A stretch of 47,021 nucleotides of DNA. Origin: Peribacillus folii (GTDB taxonomy: Bacteria > Bacillota > Bacilli > Bacillales > DSM-1321). The number at the start of each line of letters is the position of its first letter. Within the stretch, counting starts at the first letter, position 1. Positions 30,154 to 38,565 of this stretch are shown piece after piece. A program made the position numbers and the translations under genes. The stretch spans positions 1-47,021 of the forward strand of contig NZ_JASJOM010000020.1 of assembly GCF_030271255.1 (NCBI RefSeq). Reading direction: 5' to 3'. The notes beneath the pieces were generated by a model. That model saw nothing but the letters and a program-made list of their open reading frames with translations, ran no database searches and had not been told where the DNA came from.

Positions 30154-30732
30154 ATGGGTAAATTTACGAAAGACTATATGATCACGATGAAGGATATCGT
30201 CAGGGAAGGTGATCCCATCCTGCGGCAAGTGACGGAGGAAGTCAGCCTGCCGATTTCGGATGAGGATCGTGAAACATTGGAATGCATGATGCAATATCTA
30301 AAAAATAGTCAGGATCCGAAGCTTCAAAAGAAATATAACCTGCGGGAAGGTGTTGGCTTGTCTGCCAATCAGATTGGCCTGAACAAGCGCATGTTCGTCA
30401 TGTATTTTCCGGATGAAAAGGGAAAGCAGTATGAATATGCCTTGGTAAATCCGAGAATTGTCAGTCATTCGGCGACGATGATCTACTTACCTCAAAGTGA
30501 AGGCTGCCTTTCTGTCGACCGCGATATCAAGGGGTATGTTCCGCGATATGAACGGGTTAAAATCAAAGCGATTGATGCCAATGGTGCGGAATTGGAAATG
30601 CGGCTGAAGGGCTTTGCCGCCATCGTGTTCCAGCATGAGCTAGATCATTTGAATGGGTTGATGTTTTATGACCGAATCAATGCTGACAACCCTTTTAAGC
30701 TTCCGGAAAATGTGGAAGTGAAAAGTCTGTAA
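30154..30732 (+). CDS. peptide deformylase, divergent type
   Basis: Removes the N-formyl group from nascent proteins; 192 residues, or 184 if the ATG at 30178 (MITMKDI, the usual family N-terminus) is the start. Ribosome-binding sites are weak for both. The metal motifs EGCLSVD (about 118) and QHELDHLNG (about 162) are intact. The first motif, normally GxGLAAPQ, reads GVGLSANQ, with Ala to Ser and Pro to Asn beside the active site. It resembles the Bacillus Def/YkrB class, and is probably a second copy besides def in the priA-fmt cluster. Divergent from the FtsH-like gene. Confidence 0.88.
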   Translation: MGKFTKDYMITMKDIVREGDPILRQVTEEVSLPISDEDRETLECMMQYLKNSQDPKLQKKYNLREGVGLSANQIGLNKRMFVMYFPDEKGKQYEYALVNPRIVSHSATMIYLPQSEGCLSVDRDIKGYVPRYERVKIKAIDANGAELEMRLKGFAAIVFQHELDHLNGLMFYDRINADNPFKLPENVEVKSL

Positions 30733-30775
30733 CGTAAAAAAAGGCAAAGCGCCATGCTTTGCCTTTTTACGTTAC
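30729..30775. terminator. long bidirectional terminator after the deformylase gene
   Basis: A perfect stem of about 20 bp: GTAACGTAAAA...GGCAAAGC pairs with GCTTTGCC...TTTTACGTTAC around a 5-base loop. The stem includes the stop codon and has A- and T-runs for both directions. It separates the convergent deformylase and MFS genes. Confidence 0.85.
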
Positions 30776-30822
30776 CCTTCATCTCAAATGAATGCAGTCG
30801 CTGCAAGCTTTATTAGTTATTG

Positions 30823-32328
30823 TCATGCTTCCTTTTTTGCGGACGTTTCCACTCTCGTTTTTCCCATAAAGAACACGGTGATGGCTGCAAGTCCGATCGG
30901 GATGAGAGCCAAGGTGAATATCAATGAAATGGAATCGGACATCGCATGAACGATTTTATTCAAGATAAAGTCCGGAATCTCGGCCCGTGCATCGGATTGG
31001 AAGAGCTGGCGCGGATCCTTCAGTAATCCTGGATCCGGACCGCCTTGCATCCCTTTGAATGCGTCCTCCATCTTACTGGAAAATACATTATTTTGGATCG
31101 CTCCATAAATCGTGACACCGAGCGTCATTCCAAATGAACGAAGGAATGAGTTCGTAGAGTTGGCCGATCCGCGGAATCTTGGTTCCAGGTTGTGAATGGA
31201 GGCAATAGGCAATAGGGAAAAGGAGAAGCCCATGCCAAAACCAGTCAGGATCATGAACAAAGTCAACGAGGTCCTGCTCGTTTCCGGTGTGATTGTCCCT
31301 AAGAGCAGCATTCCGACAAAATAGCAGATGACGGAAATTGTCATGAGGTTGCGAAAGCTTGTTTTTGTATTGAAAATCCCGCCCATTGCACTGCCGACTA
31401 CGGAACCGAGCATCATCGGAGTGAGGATCAATCCGGCGTTTGTGGCAGATCCCCCATAAACGGCCTGGACGAAAATCGGGATATAGACCGTTAAAATGAT
31501 AAATGTCCCGCCATAAAGAATGGCGAGGATCTGGGACGTGGCAAACAATCGCCTTTTGAATAGCCACAATGAAATGATCGGATCTTTTGCTCTTCTTTCG
31601 AAAAAGAAAAAAGCGATGAAGAAAACGACAAAGCTGGCAAACAGTCCAATGATCGGAGAAGAAGACCAACCGTACTCCCCGCCCAATTCCAGTGCAAACA
31701 TCAAGCTAATAACAGCAACGACCAGTGTTGCCGCGCCACCCCAATCGATTTTTTGCTCTTGGGTATTTGCCGACTCCTTGTAATATCTCCAGATGAAGAA
31801 CAACGAAATGATCCCAATCGGGACATTGACGTAAAATATCCAGTTCCAGCTGGAATATTCAGTGATATACGCACCTAAAAGCGGGCCCAATACACTTGAG
31901 GCGCCGAATACCGCACCAAAAAGGCCTGTTAACTTCCCGCGCTTCTCAGGCGGGAATATATCGAAGATGATGGTAAAGGCAATGGGCATAAGGGCGCCCC
32001 CGCCTATTCCCTGAATCGCACGGAAGATGCTTAATTGCACGATGCTTTGGGCCATGCCGCATAAAGCCGACCCGATTAGAAAGACAATCAGTCCAAAAAT
32101 AAAAAATCTTTTTCTTCCATACATATCGGAAAGCTTACCGAAAATCGGCATGCTCGCCATCGTCGCAACCATATAGGCAGATGTCACCCAGACAAACTTA
32201 TCGAACCCGCCCAAATCGGAAACGATCGTTCCCATGGCAGTCGCAACGATCGTATTATCCATCGCTGACATCAAGATGCCCAATAATAGCCCGGCAACGA
32301 TGAATTTCTGTTTTTTTTGGTTGTTCAT
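30823..32328 (-). CDS. MFS multidrug exporter, DHA2/EmrB-QacA type
   Basis: Proton-driven exporter of 501 residues with about 14 hydrophobic segments. The TM1 motif MSAMDNTIVATAM, the loop GKLSDMYGRKRFFI (about 62-75), RAIQGIGGGALMPIA (about 88-102) and motif C SSVLGPLLGAYIT are classical. A periplasmic loop near the C-terminus is long and polar. GGAGGG precedes the ATG. It diverges from the MarR gene, with a perfect palindrome between, so it is probably a MarR-controlled drug or phenolic exporter. Substrate cannot be read from sequence. Confidence 0.88.
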   Translation of the reverse strand: MNNQKKQKFIVAGLLLGILMSAMDNTIVATAMGTIVSDLGGFDKFVWVTSAYMVATMASMPIFGKLSDMYGRKRFFIFGLIVFLIGSALCGMAQSIVQLSIFRAIQGIGGGALMPIAFTIIFDIFPPEKRGKLTGLFGAVFGASSVLGPLLGAYITEYSSWNWIFYVNVPIGIISLFFIWRYYKESANTQEQKIDWGGAATLVVAVISLMFALELGGEYGWSSSPIIGLFASFVVFFIAFFFFERRAKDPIISLWLFKRRLFATSQILAILYGGTFIILTVYIPIFVQAVYGGSATNAGLILTPMMLGSVVGSAMGGIFNTKTSFRNLMTISVICYFVGMLLLGTITPETSRTSLTLFMILTGFGMGFSFSLLPIASIHNLEPRFRGSANSTNSFLRSFGMTLGVTIYGAIQNNVFSSKMEDAFKGMQGGPDPGLLKDPRQLFQSDARAEIPDFILNKIVHAMSDSISLIFTLALIPIGLAAITVFFMGKTRVETSAKKEA

Positions 32329-32407
32329 TTATTTCCCTCCTTCGTTTCACCCGATTCATGAATGTACTTTACATGGTTGAAAGGTAAACGTTAAGATTAA
32401 AAAAAAT

Positions 32408-32432
32408 ATTTATCTTGAAAATCAAGATAAAT
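32408..32432. promoter_or_regulatory. MarR-type operator palindrome
   Basis: ATTTATCTTGA (32408-32418), 3-base spacer, TCAAGATAAAT (32422-32432): a perfect 11-bp inverted repeat between the divergent MFS and marR genes. Size and TATCTTGA core are typical of MarR-family operators. A regulator bound here could control both promoters. Confidence 0.75.
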
Positions 32433-32457
32433 TTAAGTTTAAAAGGGGTGGCATTTT

Positions 32458-32937
32458 ATGTCAAGCGGCAATGAAGTAAATGGAGCCTTAATAAAGAGTT
32501 TAGCCAAGGGCATGCAAAGGTTCGGGATGAGATCCGTGTTATTCCAGCAAAACATGGCCCAAAAGATAGGCGTGAGCCATACTGACTTGAAGACTGCTGA
32601 AATATTGAAAGAAACAGGACCGATCACAGCAGGTGAGCTGGCGAAAATTACAGGGTTGAGCACTGGTTCGGTTACGGCACTGATCAATCGTCTTGAGAAA
32701 TCCGGGTATGTAAGAAGGGAACGAGATCAACTCGATGGCAGGCGGGTCATGATTGAACCTATACCTGAAAGGCAGGAACAGATCAAATCGCATTATCAGT
32801 CATTGTCGACGGCCACGAAAGATTTATGCTCTTCTTATAATGAACAAGAGCTGAATTTTGCCATCCAATTTATTGAGGACATCATTACAATCATGGATAA
32901 AGAAATCGACATACTAATGAGAGAGCGTGAAGGATAG
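32458..32937 (+). CDS. MarR-family transcriptional regulator
   Basis: 159-residue winged-helix protein. Helices at both ends (dimerisation) flank the DNA-binding domain with ITAGELAKITGLSTGSVTALI (recognition helix), then the wing RRERDQLDGRRVMIEP. AAAGGGG lies upstream of the ATG. It should bind the palindrome at 32408-32432, repressing itself and the divergent exporter, with relief by a small ligand, probably a phenolic or drug. No redox Cys pattern of OhrR type is seen. Confidence 0.9.
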   Translation: MSSGNEVNGALIKSLAKGMQRFGMRSVLFQQNMAQKIGVSHTDLKTAEILKETGPITAGELAKITGLSTGSVTALINRLEKSGYVRRERDQLDGRRVMIEPIPERQEQIKSHYQSLSTATKDLCSSYNEQELNFAIQFIEDIITIMDKEIDILMREREG

Positions 32938-32975
32938 TTAGCCTGAAAAATATTCCCTATTACATAAAATATATA

Positions 32976-33005
32976 TTGATAATGATTTTCATTATCTGCT
33001 AATAT
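32976..33005 (+). promoter_or_regulatory. efe promoter with Fur box
   Basis: -35 TTGATA (32976-32981), 18-base spacer, -10 TAATAT (33000-33005). A Fur box at 32978-32996 (17 of 19) fills the spacer. The promoter overlaps the ATG at 33004, which rules that codon out as the efeO start. Confidence 0.8.
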
Positions 33006-33039
33006 GAATCTACAAATCATGTTAAAGGGAGAATGCATT

Positions 33040-33885
33040 ATGAAGAACGCAAAGGCGTCATTAGCAGTTCTGCTATCTACGAGTCTATTATTCGGATGTG
33101 CACAGGAAAACGAAGGGACTAAGCCGGCAGAAGACAAAGCCAAAGAAAAAAGTGTGAGTAAGCTGAATGACGTATCGAATGAGTACCGCGAATATGCAAT
33201 CAATGAAATAGAAGAGTTCGTTAAAGGGACGGAAGAGTTTACAGAGGCTGTATCAGCAGGTGACCTTGAAAAGGCCAAGGAAGTGTACGCGCCAGCTCGT
33301 ATGCATTATGAAAGAGCCGAACCGATTGCCGAAGTATTCGGTGACCTAGATCCGAAAATCGATGCACGTAAAGGTGATGTCAAGGATGAAGAATGGGGTG
33401 GGTACCACCGCATTGAAATGGGATTATGGCAAGAAAACACGACAAAAGGATATGAAAAATATGCAAAGCAGCTGATGGACGATGTCAATTTGCTACGTGC
33501 CAAGGTTGAAACGGTTGAGGTCACGCCGGATTTATTGATCACGGGTGCGGTCGATTTATTGAATGAGGTTTCTACAAGTAAGGTAACAGGAGAAGAGGAT
33601 AGGTATTCTCATACCGATCTATATGATTTCGTTGCCAATGTTCAAGGAGCAGAAAAGATTTATCAATTGCTCACTCCCGCGTTAAAGGAAAAGGATGCAA
33701 AGCTTGCCGAGGAAATCCAACAGCGGTTTGACGAAGTATACGTCCTGCTCGATAAGCATAAAGACGGTGATGGATACATCCCATATACGGATTTAAAGAA
33801 ATCTGAAGTTAAAGAGTTGAGTCAAGCGATCGATGCCTTGGCCGAACCGCTTTCGCAAATAGGGATTGTAACGGAGGAATCATAA
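33040..33885 (+). CDS. efeO: iron-binding lipoprotein EfeO/EfeM (imelysin type)
   Basis: Surface lipoprotein of 281 residues that binds iron and supplies the EfeU permease. Lipoprotein signal MKNAKASLAVLLSTSLLFGC with lipobox LFGC. The imelysin (M75-like) domain has the metal-site motif HRIEMGLW (about residue 127). It lacks the N-terminal cupredoxin domain of E. coli EfeO, like B. subtilis YwbM (EfeM). ATG 33040 follows AAAGGGAG. First gene of the Fur-controlled efe operon, it abuts efeB directly. Confidence 0.92.
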   Translation: MKNAKASLAVLLSTSLLFGCAQENEGTKPAEDKAKEKSVSKLNDVSNEYREYAINEIEEFVKGTEEFTEAVSAGDLEKAKEVYAPARMHYERAEPIAEVFGDLDPKIDARKGDVKDEEWGGYHRIEMGLWQENTTKGYEKYAKQLMDDVNLLRAKVETVEVTPDLLITGAVDLLNEVSTSKVTGEEDRYSHTDLYDFVANVQGAEKIYQLLTPALKEKDAKLAEEIQQRFDEVYVLLDKHKDGDGYIPYTDLKKSEVKELSQAIDALAEPLSQIGIVTEES

Positions 33886-35172
33886 TTGAAGGAAAATACG
33901 CCGAAAGATGAAACCGGGCTTTTCACTAAAAAAGTGAGCCGCCGCAATATGTTGAAGACGGCAGGGGTCGGTGGAATCGGGGTCGTGATAGGAGCATCCG
34001 GAATTGGCGGGCTGATGACGCTCTCCGATTCAAGGGCAAAGGGACAAACGAAGGATATTGTCCCTTTTTACGGAGCGCATCAAGCGGGAATAACCACCGA
34101 AACGCAGGATAACCTGTATTTCGCATCGTTGGAAATCACCACGGATAAAAGATCTGATTTAATTCAGTTATTCAAGGACTGGACGGAGGCCGCCGCCCAG
34201 ATGACAGTGGGAAACTTGGTAGGAGAAGCATCGCTTAATCCGAATATGCCGCCAAAGGACACCGGAGAAGCAATAGAACTATCACCTTCCAATTTAACGA
34301 TTACCTTTGGCGTCGGACCGACCCTGTTTTTGAAGGGTGGCAAAGATCGGTTTGGTTTGAATTCGAAAAAACCTGCTGAATTGAAGGACCTGCCTAAATT
34401 CCCTTTGGATGCATTGGAAGATTCATGGAACGGCGGGGATATTTGCATTCAAGCATGTGCCGATGATTTGCAAGTTGCCTTTCATGCGGTTCGGAACCTG
34501 GTTAGGATTGGCAGAGGGAAAACGATCATCCATTGGGCACAGACAGGTTTCCAGCGGACCAAGCAAGCTGATACAAAAAAGACGACACCGCGAAATTTAT
34601 TCGGTTTTAAGGATGGGACGGTCAATCCAGATACGAATGATCGCGGTGAAATGAATGAGCACGTTTGGGTAAAGGCCGGGGACGGGCCTGACTGGCTTGT
34701 TGGCGGCAGTTATATGGTGGTGCGCCGAATTCAAATGTATATAGAGGTTTGGGACCGTACCATATTGAAAGAACAGGAAAACACATTTGGACGCCACCGG
34801 GACAGCGGAGCTCCATTAGGGATGAAGAATGAGTTTGATCGCGTCGATTTAGAAGCTAAAGACACAAATGGAAACCTGATTATTCCGGGAAATTCCCATA
34901 TGAGCCTAGCCAGGGGAGATGGGACAGCGAAGATCCTGCGACGTCCGTATTCATATGCTGATGGCATGGATCCTAAAACAGGCAGTTTCAATGCTGGTTT
35001 ACTATTCATTTGTTTTCAGCGCAGTCCGAGTAAACAATTCATACCCATGCAGGAGCGGCTCGCAAATAACGACAAGCTTAATGAATATATCGTTCACAGG
35101 GGAAGTGCCATGTTCGCTTGTTTACCAGGCGTCAAAAAGGGCGGGTATATAGGAGAATCCCTTTTTGGATAA
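33886..35172 (+). CDS. efeB: Tat-exported Dyp-type haem peroxidase EfeB/EfeN
   Basis: Extracytoplasmic DyP peroxidase of 428 residues. A twin-arginine signal (VSRRNMLKTAG, about residues 17-27, then a hydrophobic Gly-rich stretch) sends the folded haem protein out. The DyP signature GFKDGTVNP (about 245-253) and Arg/His haem-pocket segments are present. In the B. subtilis homologue YwbN, the peroxidase oxidises Fe2+ to Fe3+ for EfeU. The TTG start is one base after the efeO stop and is preceded by GGAGGA. Spacing implies co-translation. Confidence 0.93.
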   Translation: MKENTPKDETGLFTKKVSRRNMLKTAGVGGIGVVIGASGIGGLMTLSDSRAKGQTKDIVPFYGAHQAGITTETQDNLYFASLEITTDKRSDLIQLFKDWTEAAAQMTVGNLVGEASLNPNMPPKDTGEAIELSPSNLTITFGVGPTLFLKGGKDRFGLNSKKPAELKDLPKFPLDALEDSWNGGDICIQACADDLQVAFHAVRNLVRIGRGKTIIHWAQTGFQRTKQADTKKTTPRNLFGFKDGTVNPDTNDRGEMNEHVWVKAGDGPDWLVGGSYMVVRRIQMYIEVWDRTILKEQENTFGRHRDSGAPLGMKNEFDRVDLEAKDTNGNLIIPGNSHMSLARGDGTAKILRRPYSYADGMDPKTGSFNAGLLFICFQRSPSKQFIPMQERLANNDKLNEYIVHRGSAMFACLPGVKKGGYIGESLFG

Positions 35173-35198
35173 ATTGAATTTCAGATAGAGGATGTATA

Positions 35199-35234
35199 AT
35201 CGCCAGCATGGATTCAATCCGGGTTGGCGATTTT
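35199..35234 (+). terminator. hairpin between efeB and efeU
   Basis: ATCGCCA (35199-35205) pairs with TGGCGAT (35225-35231), with an inner GGATT/AATCC stem, followed by TTTTCTTTC. It is a probable partial terminator or attenuator that would lower efeU relative to efeOB. Confidence 0.6.
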
Positions 35235-35259
35235 CTTTCATGAATGAGGAGGGGCGAAT

Positions 35260-37014
35260 ATGAACGTTTCCAAATGGAAAAGCGGGGCAGTAGTTTTCAT
35301 CGTCAGTCTTTTATTGATTTTACCTGCTGGCAGGTTGGTCTCGGCAGGTGAAGATCACGATCAGCTTTTTGTCTATATTGGTGATAGTTTAATGAAGATA
35401 AAAGCAGGCGAAGTTGAGCAAGTATCGAAAAACATCGATTCATTCGAGCGAGAATGGGAAACGGTCAAAACGGACAGCAAAGGTGCGAAGAAAGTGAGCA
35501 AAGAGCTGCAATCCGTAAAAAGCGCCTTGAAGGATCAAGCCGCAACAGCTGACATCAAAAAGCGGCTCTCGGCTTTATCAAGTGCGCTTGTCATCTATGA
35601 CACGAACGAAAACCCGGTTGACAAGACAGATTATAAAGAACGGCTGCAATCCCTTCTGCCTTTAATCGATGAATTGGACGCTTCGATCACGGCAAAGGAC
35701 TTTGTTCAAGCTAACGTTCAATATGCTAACCTGCTGAATCGGTGGACAGACGCGGAGGTTGTGGTCAGGGAAAAAAGTGTGGCTGCATATGGTGAGATCG
35801 AAACGAAAATGGCGTTTGTGCGGATCGCGATAACACAGGATCCGCCCGATCAGGAAAAGGCCAAAAAGAGTTTAGCTGAATTAAGAGGGATAATGGAGGA
35901 TTTCCTCGCTGGCAAAGTTGAAAATGGAAGCAAGAAGACAACCTATTCCCTTGCGGATGTAACACAGCTGTTACAAGGGAGTGTAAAAAATATTGAAAAA
36001 GAGGACATGAATTCGGCAGTTGACCGGTTAAATGAAATTTTAACGATTTGGCCCAATGTCGAAGGGGAAGTCTCTACAAGGGATAGCAAGCTTTACAGTG
36101 ATATGGAAACGAAAGTCCCGACTGCCATCAGCCTCTTGCAATCGAAGAATATAAAGGCGGAGGAAGCCAAGGTGATCGTATCCGATTTAAACAAAAGGTT
36201 ACTTCCGCTAATTGATGATACAAGTTATACAACATGGGATGCGGACCTGATTCTTTTACGGGAGGGATTGGAAGCGCTTTTGATTGTAGCTACATTATTA
36301 TCTTTCTTGAACAAAATCGGGCAAGCGGACAAACAAAAATGGATTTGGACAGGTGTTGGGGCAGGCTTAGTTGCCAGTTCCATACTGGCTGTGATCATTA
36401 ACATCGTTTTCTCTCAGATTACCGCTGCGTCAAGCAGGGAATATATTGAGGGGATCACTGGAATAATGGCTGTATTGATGATGCTGACAATCGGCATTTG
36501 GCTTCATGGAAAATCGAACGTCCGTGCATGGAACCGCTATATCAACAAGCAAATGAACCAGGCCATTGCGACGGGAAGCGTCATCTCTTTCGCGTTGATT
36601 AGTTTTTTATCCATTTTCAGAGAGGGTGCAGAGACCATTATCTTTTATGCAGGTATGGCCCCTTATATGGAAGTGAAGCAGCTGTTAAGCGGCATTTTGC
36701 TAGCCTTCCTCATCCTAGCCGTGATTGGTTTCATCATGCTGCGCTACAGTGTGAAATTACCGATGACCGTATTCTTTAAAGTGGCAACGATATTGATATA
36801 CGCACTAGCTTTCAAAATACTCGGCGTCTCGATCCATTCGCTTCAGGTTTCGCAAGTGATGCCGACAAGTACGATCAGCTCATTCCCGTTCGTTGAAGCC
36901 ATTGGCCTTTTCCCAACGGTCGAAACGCTTATGCCGCAAGCTGTATTAATTTTGTTGATAGCCCTTGCTTCTTATTGGATTAAAAGGAATACAGCCATAA
37001 GCGCAGCAGGATGA
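35260..37014 (+). CDS. efeU: high-affinity iron permease EfeU (FTR1 family)
   Basis: 584 residues. A signal-like N-terminal segment is followed by about 300 residues of helical, charged extracytoplasmic domain, then an FTR1 permease domain (about 330-575) of seven hydrophobic segments. The two REXXE iron-transport motifs are REGLE (about 337-341) and REGAE (about 455-459). It moves Fe3+ after oxidation by EfeB. GAGGAGG precedes the ATG. In B. subtilis the order is efeU-efeO-efeB (ywbL-M-N); here efeU is last, behind an intergenic hairpin. Confidence 0.93.
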   Translation: MNVSKWKSGAVVFIVSLLLILPAGRLVSAGEDHDQLFVYIGDSLMKIKAGEVEQVSKNIDSFEREWETVKTDSKGAKKVSKELQSVKSALKDQAATADIKKRLSALSSALVIYDTNENPVDKTDYKERLQSLLPLIDELDASITAKDFVQANVQYANLLNRWTDAEVVVREKSVAAYGEIETKMAFVRIAITQDPPDQEKAKKSLAELRGIMEDFLAGKVENGSKKTTYSLADVTQLLQGSVKNIEKEDMNSAVDRLNEILTIWPNVEGEVSTRDSKLYSDMETKVPTAISLLQSKNIKAEEAKVIVSDLNKRLLPLIDDTSYTTWDADLILLREGLEALLIVATLLSFLNKIGQADKQKWIWTGVGAGLVASSILAVIINIVFSQITAASSREYIEGITGIMAVLMMLTIGIWLHGKSNVRAWNRYINKQMNQAIATGSVISFALISFLSIFREGAETIIFYAGMAPYMEVKQLLSGILLAFLILAVIGFIMLRYSVKLPMTVFFKVATILIYALAFKILGVSIHSLQVSQVMPTSTISSFPFVEAIGLFPTVETLMPQAVLILLIALASYWIKRNTAISAAG

Positions 37015-37024
37015 AAGTGCAGGT

Positions 37025-37450
37025 TCAGCGAAGAGTTCTTTTATAGGTATATTGCTTCCATTGATACAGGATAAAGCAGCCGATGCAAAACCCAAGAATG
37101 GCTATGAAGGAGGCTACTCCGACCAACAAGGTGAATAGATAGCCGATGATGTTCCAGCCAAGCAGGAAAGAAGCATATCCAAGTCCTAAGCAAACCACAG
37201 CAATCAGCTGATTGAATTGCTGCTGTGAATGTTCTTCAGGAATATATTCTGACGGTTTCTTTTTCAAAAAGAGTTTTGCTAGGCGCATAAAGGGATTGAA
37301 ATCAAAGAAAAGCCCCAAAAGTCCGGCAGTTAAAGGAATCAGTAAAAATCCCATTTGTCCGGTCAACAAGGCAGCGCCGACACTTAACAGGATGATCCAT
37401 TGATTCGTGCGTACCAAGGGACGGGGGATGGAGCGGATTTCATCGGTCAT
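37025..37450 (-). CDS. DUF4395 membrane protein
   Basis: 141 residues with four hydrophobic segments, of the DUF4395 type (IRSIPRPLVRTNQW at the start, LGLFFDFNPFMRLAKL in the middle, ending FCIGCFILYQW). The frame runs up to 37543, but AGGAAAG placed before ATG 37450 and the conserved N-terminus favour this shorter form. Function unknown; family members often accompany thiol/redox genes, though no such gene is adjacent here. It converges with efeU, leaving only 10 bases between the stops and no clear terminator. Confidence 0.8.
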   Translation of the reverse strand: MTDEIRSIPRPLVRTNQWIILLSVGAALLTGQMGFLLIPLTAGLLGLFFDFNPFMRLAKLFLKKKPSEYIPEEHSQQQFNQLIAVVCLGLGYASFLLGWNIIGYLFTLLVGVASFIAILGFCIGCFILYQWKQYTYKRTLR

Positions 37451-37573
37451 GGAAATACCAACTTTCCTGGTAAGATTTGTTGCAATCATCATATCCTTAT
37501 TTCGAGCAATTGTGAAGCTGCAAGATGTGTCAGCAACTGGCATTGCTTTATTTGTAATTATTTTAATTTAGTA

Positions 37574-37601
37574 TTGATTATAATGATGGAAGTGTTATAA
37601 T
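37574..37601 (+). promoter_or_regulatory. sigma-A promoter of the 39-residue peptide gene
   Basis: -35 TTGATT (37574-37579), 16-base spacer, -10 TATAAT (37596-37601), 40 bases ahead of the start codon at 37641. Confidence 0.6.
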
Positions 37602-37640
37602 AAATGTATTAACAAGTTTAAATGAGGAGGGGCGGTATAA

Positions 37641-37760
37641 ATGATAGCTAAACTCTGTGAAACTTGCGGGACACCAATAAAAAAACTAAAGCATTCTTCC
37701 TTATGCCAATGCGGTCCTAAAATATTGAGCACACAATTTTCCGTGAAAACAAAAAAATAA
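37641..37760 (+). CDS. 39-residue Cys-rich peptide
   Basis: Too short for ordinary gene callers, but well supported: a good sigma-A promoter, AGGAGGGG before the ATG, and a strong terminator 22 bases after the stop. The peptide has CETCG (about residues 6-10) and CQCG (22-25), four Cys fit to bind one zinc, and a basic tail ending KTKK. No family recognised; it resembles the general type of small zinc-ribbon proteins of Bacillus. Confidence 0.7.
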   Translation: MIAKLCETCGTPIKKLKHSSLCQCGPKILSTQFSVKTKK

Positions 37761-37782
37761 AGCAGCATGCCTATATATAGAT

Positions 37783-37812
37783 AAAACCGATTATCCATTA
37801 ATCGGTTTTTTT
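37783..37812 (+). terminator. terminator of the 39-residue peptide gene
   Basis: AAAACCGATTA (37783-37793) pairs perfectly with TAATCGGTTTT (37799-37809) around a 5-base loop, followed by more T. Confidence 0.9.
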
Positions 37813-37830
37813 AGTTTCCCTCTTGGGTAA
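37805..37830 (+). promoter_or_regulatory. weak sigma-B-like promoter match
   Basis: GTTTTT (37805-37810), 14-base spacer, GGGTAA (37825-37830). It fits the sigma-B pattern loosely, but the -35 is made from the T-run of a terminator, so it may be chance. If real it would serve the MerR gene. Confidence 0.25.
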
Positions 37831-37936
37831 AGGATTAACAGAAATAAAATAATCGGATTATCGAATAAAATATTTTTCATTTCAAGTAAAATAATGTACG
37901 ATTAAAGCAGAGAATAAAAGGTCAGCGGGTGGCTTG

Positions 37937-37960
37937 GGCATGTTTTTTAAAAAAAATGCC
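37937..37960. repeat. 24-bp palindrome before the MerR gene
   Basis: GGCAT-G-TTTTTT (37937-37948) is mirrored by AAAAAA-A-ATGCC (37949-37960) with one mismatch pair. It may be a regulator-binding site or a small hairpin in the mRNA leader. Confidence 0.45.
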
Positions 37961-37971
37961 TAAACCATCAC

Positions 37972-38403
37972 GTGGCGGTTGGGAGGGGTTCTATTGGGAA
38001 CGGGACATTAAAAATTGGCGAGTTGGCGGAAATGGCGAACGTTACGAAACGAACCGTTGATTATTATACGAACTTAGGTTTGCTTAAAGCGGAACGTTCC
38101 GCTTCCAATTACCGGTATTATTCGATTGGTGAACTGGAAAGGCTTCGCCTGATTGAGCGTTATAAAAGAAAAAACCTATCATTGGAAGATATAAAGGAAT
38201 TGTTCAAACAAGACACGGAAGCGGCATCGGCGATTGAAGAAACAAGCCTGAAGCTTAAAAGCAAAATGGATGGCTTGAACGAGGAACTTCAAGAAGTCAT
38301 TACCATGATCAAGAAGGACGAAAAAAATGAGCTTCTTTTGAAAAAACAGATTTCCCATGAAAGCATGGCCTTAATCCAATCATTATTGATTTTGCTGGGA
38401 TGA
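37972..38403 (+). CDS. MerR-family transcriptional regulator
   Basis: Regulator of about 136-143 residues. Helix-turn-helix and wing: LKIGELAEMANVTKRTVDYYT, then GLLKAERSASNYRYYSIGELERL. A dimerisation coiled coil (about 75-120) ends in a hydrophobic tail. No Cys pair for metal or redox sensing is visible, so an organic or stress signal is likely. The start is unclear. The GTG at 37972 has no ribosome-binding site, while GGGAGGGG at 37981-37988 is well placed for an ATT at 37993. It lies before the CNNM gene and may regulate it. Confidence 0.85.
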   Translation: MAVGRGSIGNGTLKIGELAEMANVTKRTVDYYTNLGLLKAERSASNYRYYSIGELERLRLIERYKRKNLSLEDIKELFKQDTEAASAIEETSLKLKSKMDGLNEELQEVITMIKKDEKNELLLKKQISHESMALIQSLLILLG

Positions 38404-38436
38404 TTGAAATTTATCCCCTATAGTTTAGTGCGCAAA

Positions 38437-38508
38437 GGTGCATGATAACGATATAGGCTAAATGGTTTTGGTGCATGCAGTAATGAAACTAACCATTTAT
38501 ACAGGAGG
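38437..38508 (+). promoter_or_regulatory. possible structured leader of the CNNM gene
   Basis: A perfect 9-bp stem, TAAATGGTT (38459-38467) with AACCATTTA (38491-38499), lies directly before AGGAGG. GGTGCATG occurs twice (38437-38444, 38470-38477). I could not match it to the M-box or yybP-ykoY riboswitches. Regulation of an ion transporter through its leader is plausible but unproven. Confidence 0.35.
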
Positions 38509-38565
38509 TGCTTGGGATTATACCGTGCATGTCCATTCCTTCTGTTCGAAGGATCGGTGACTTGC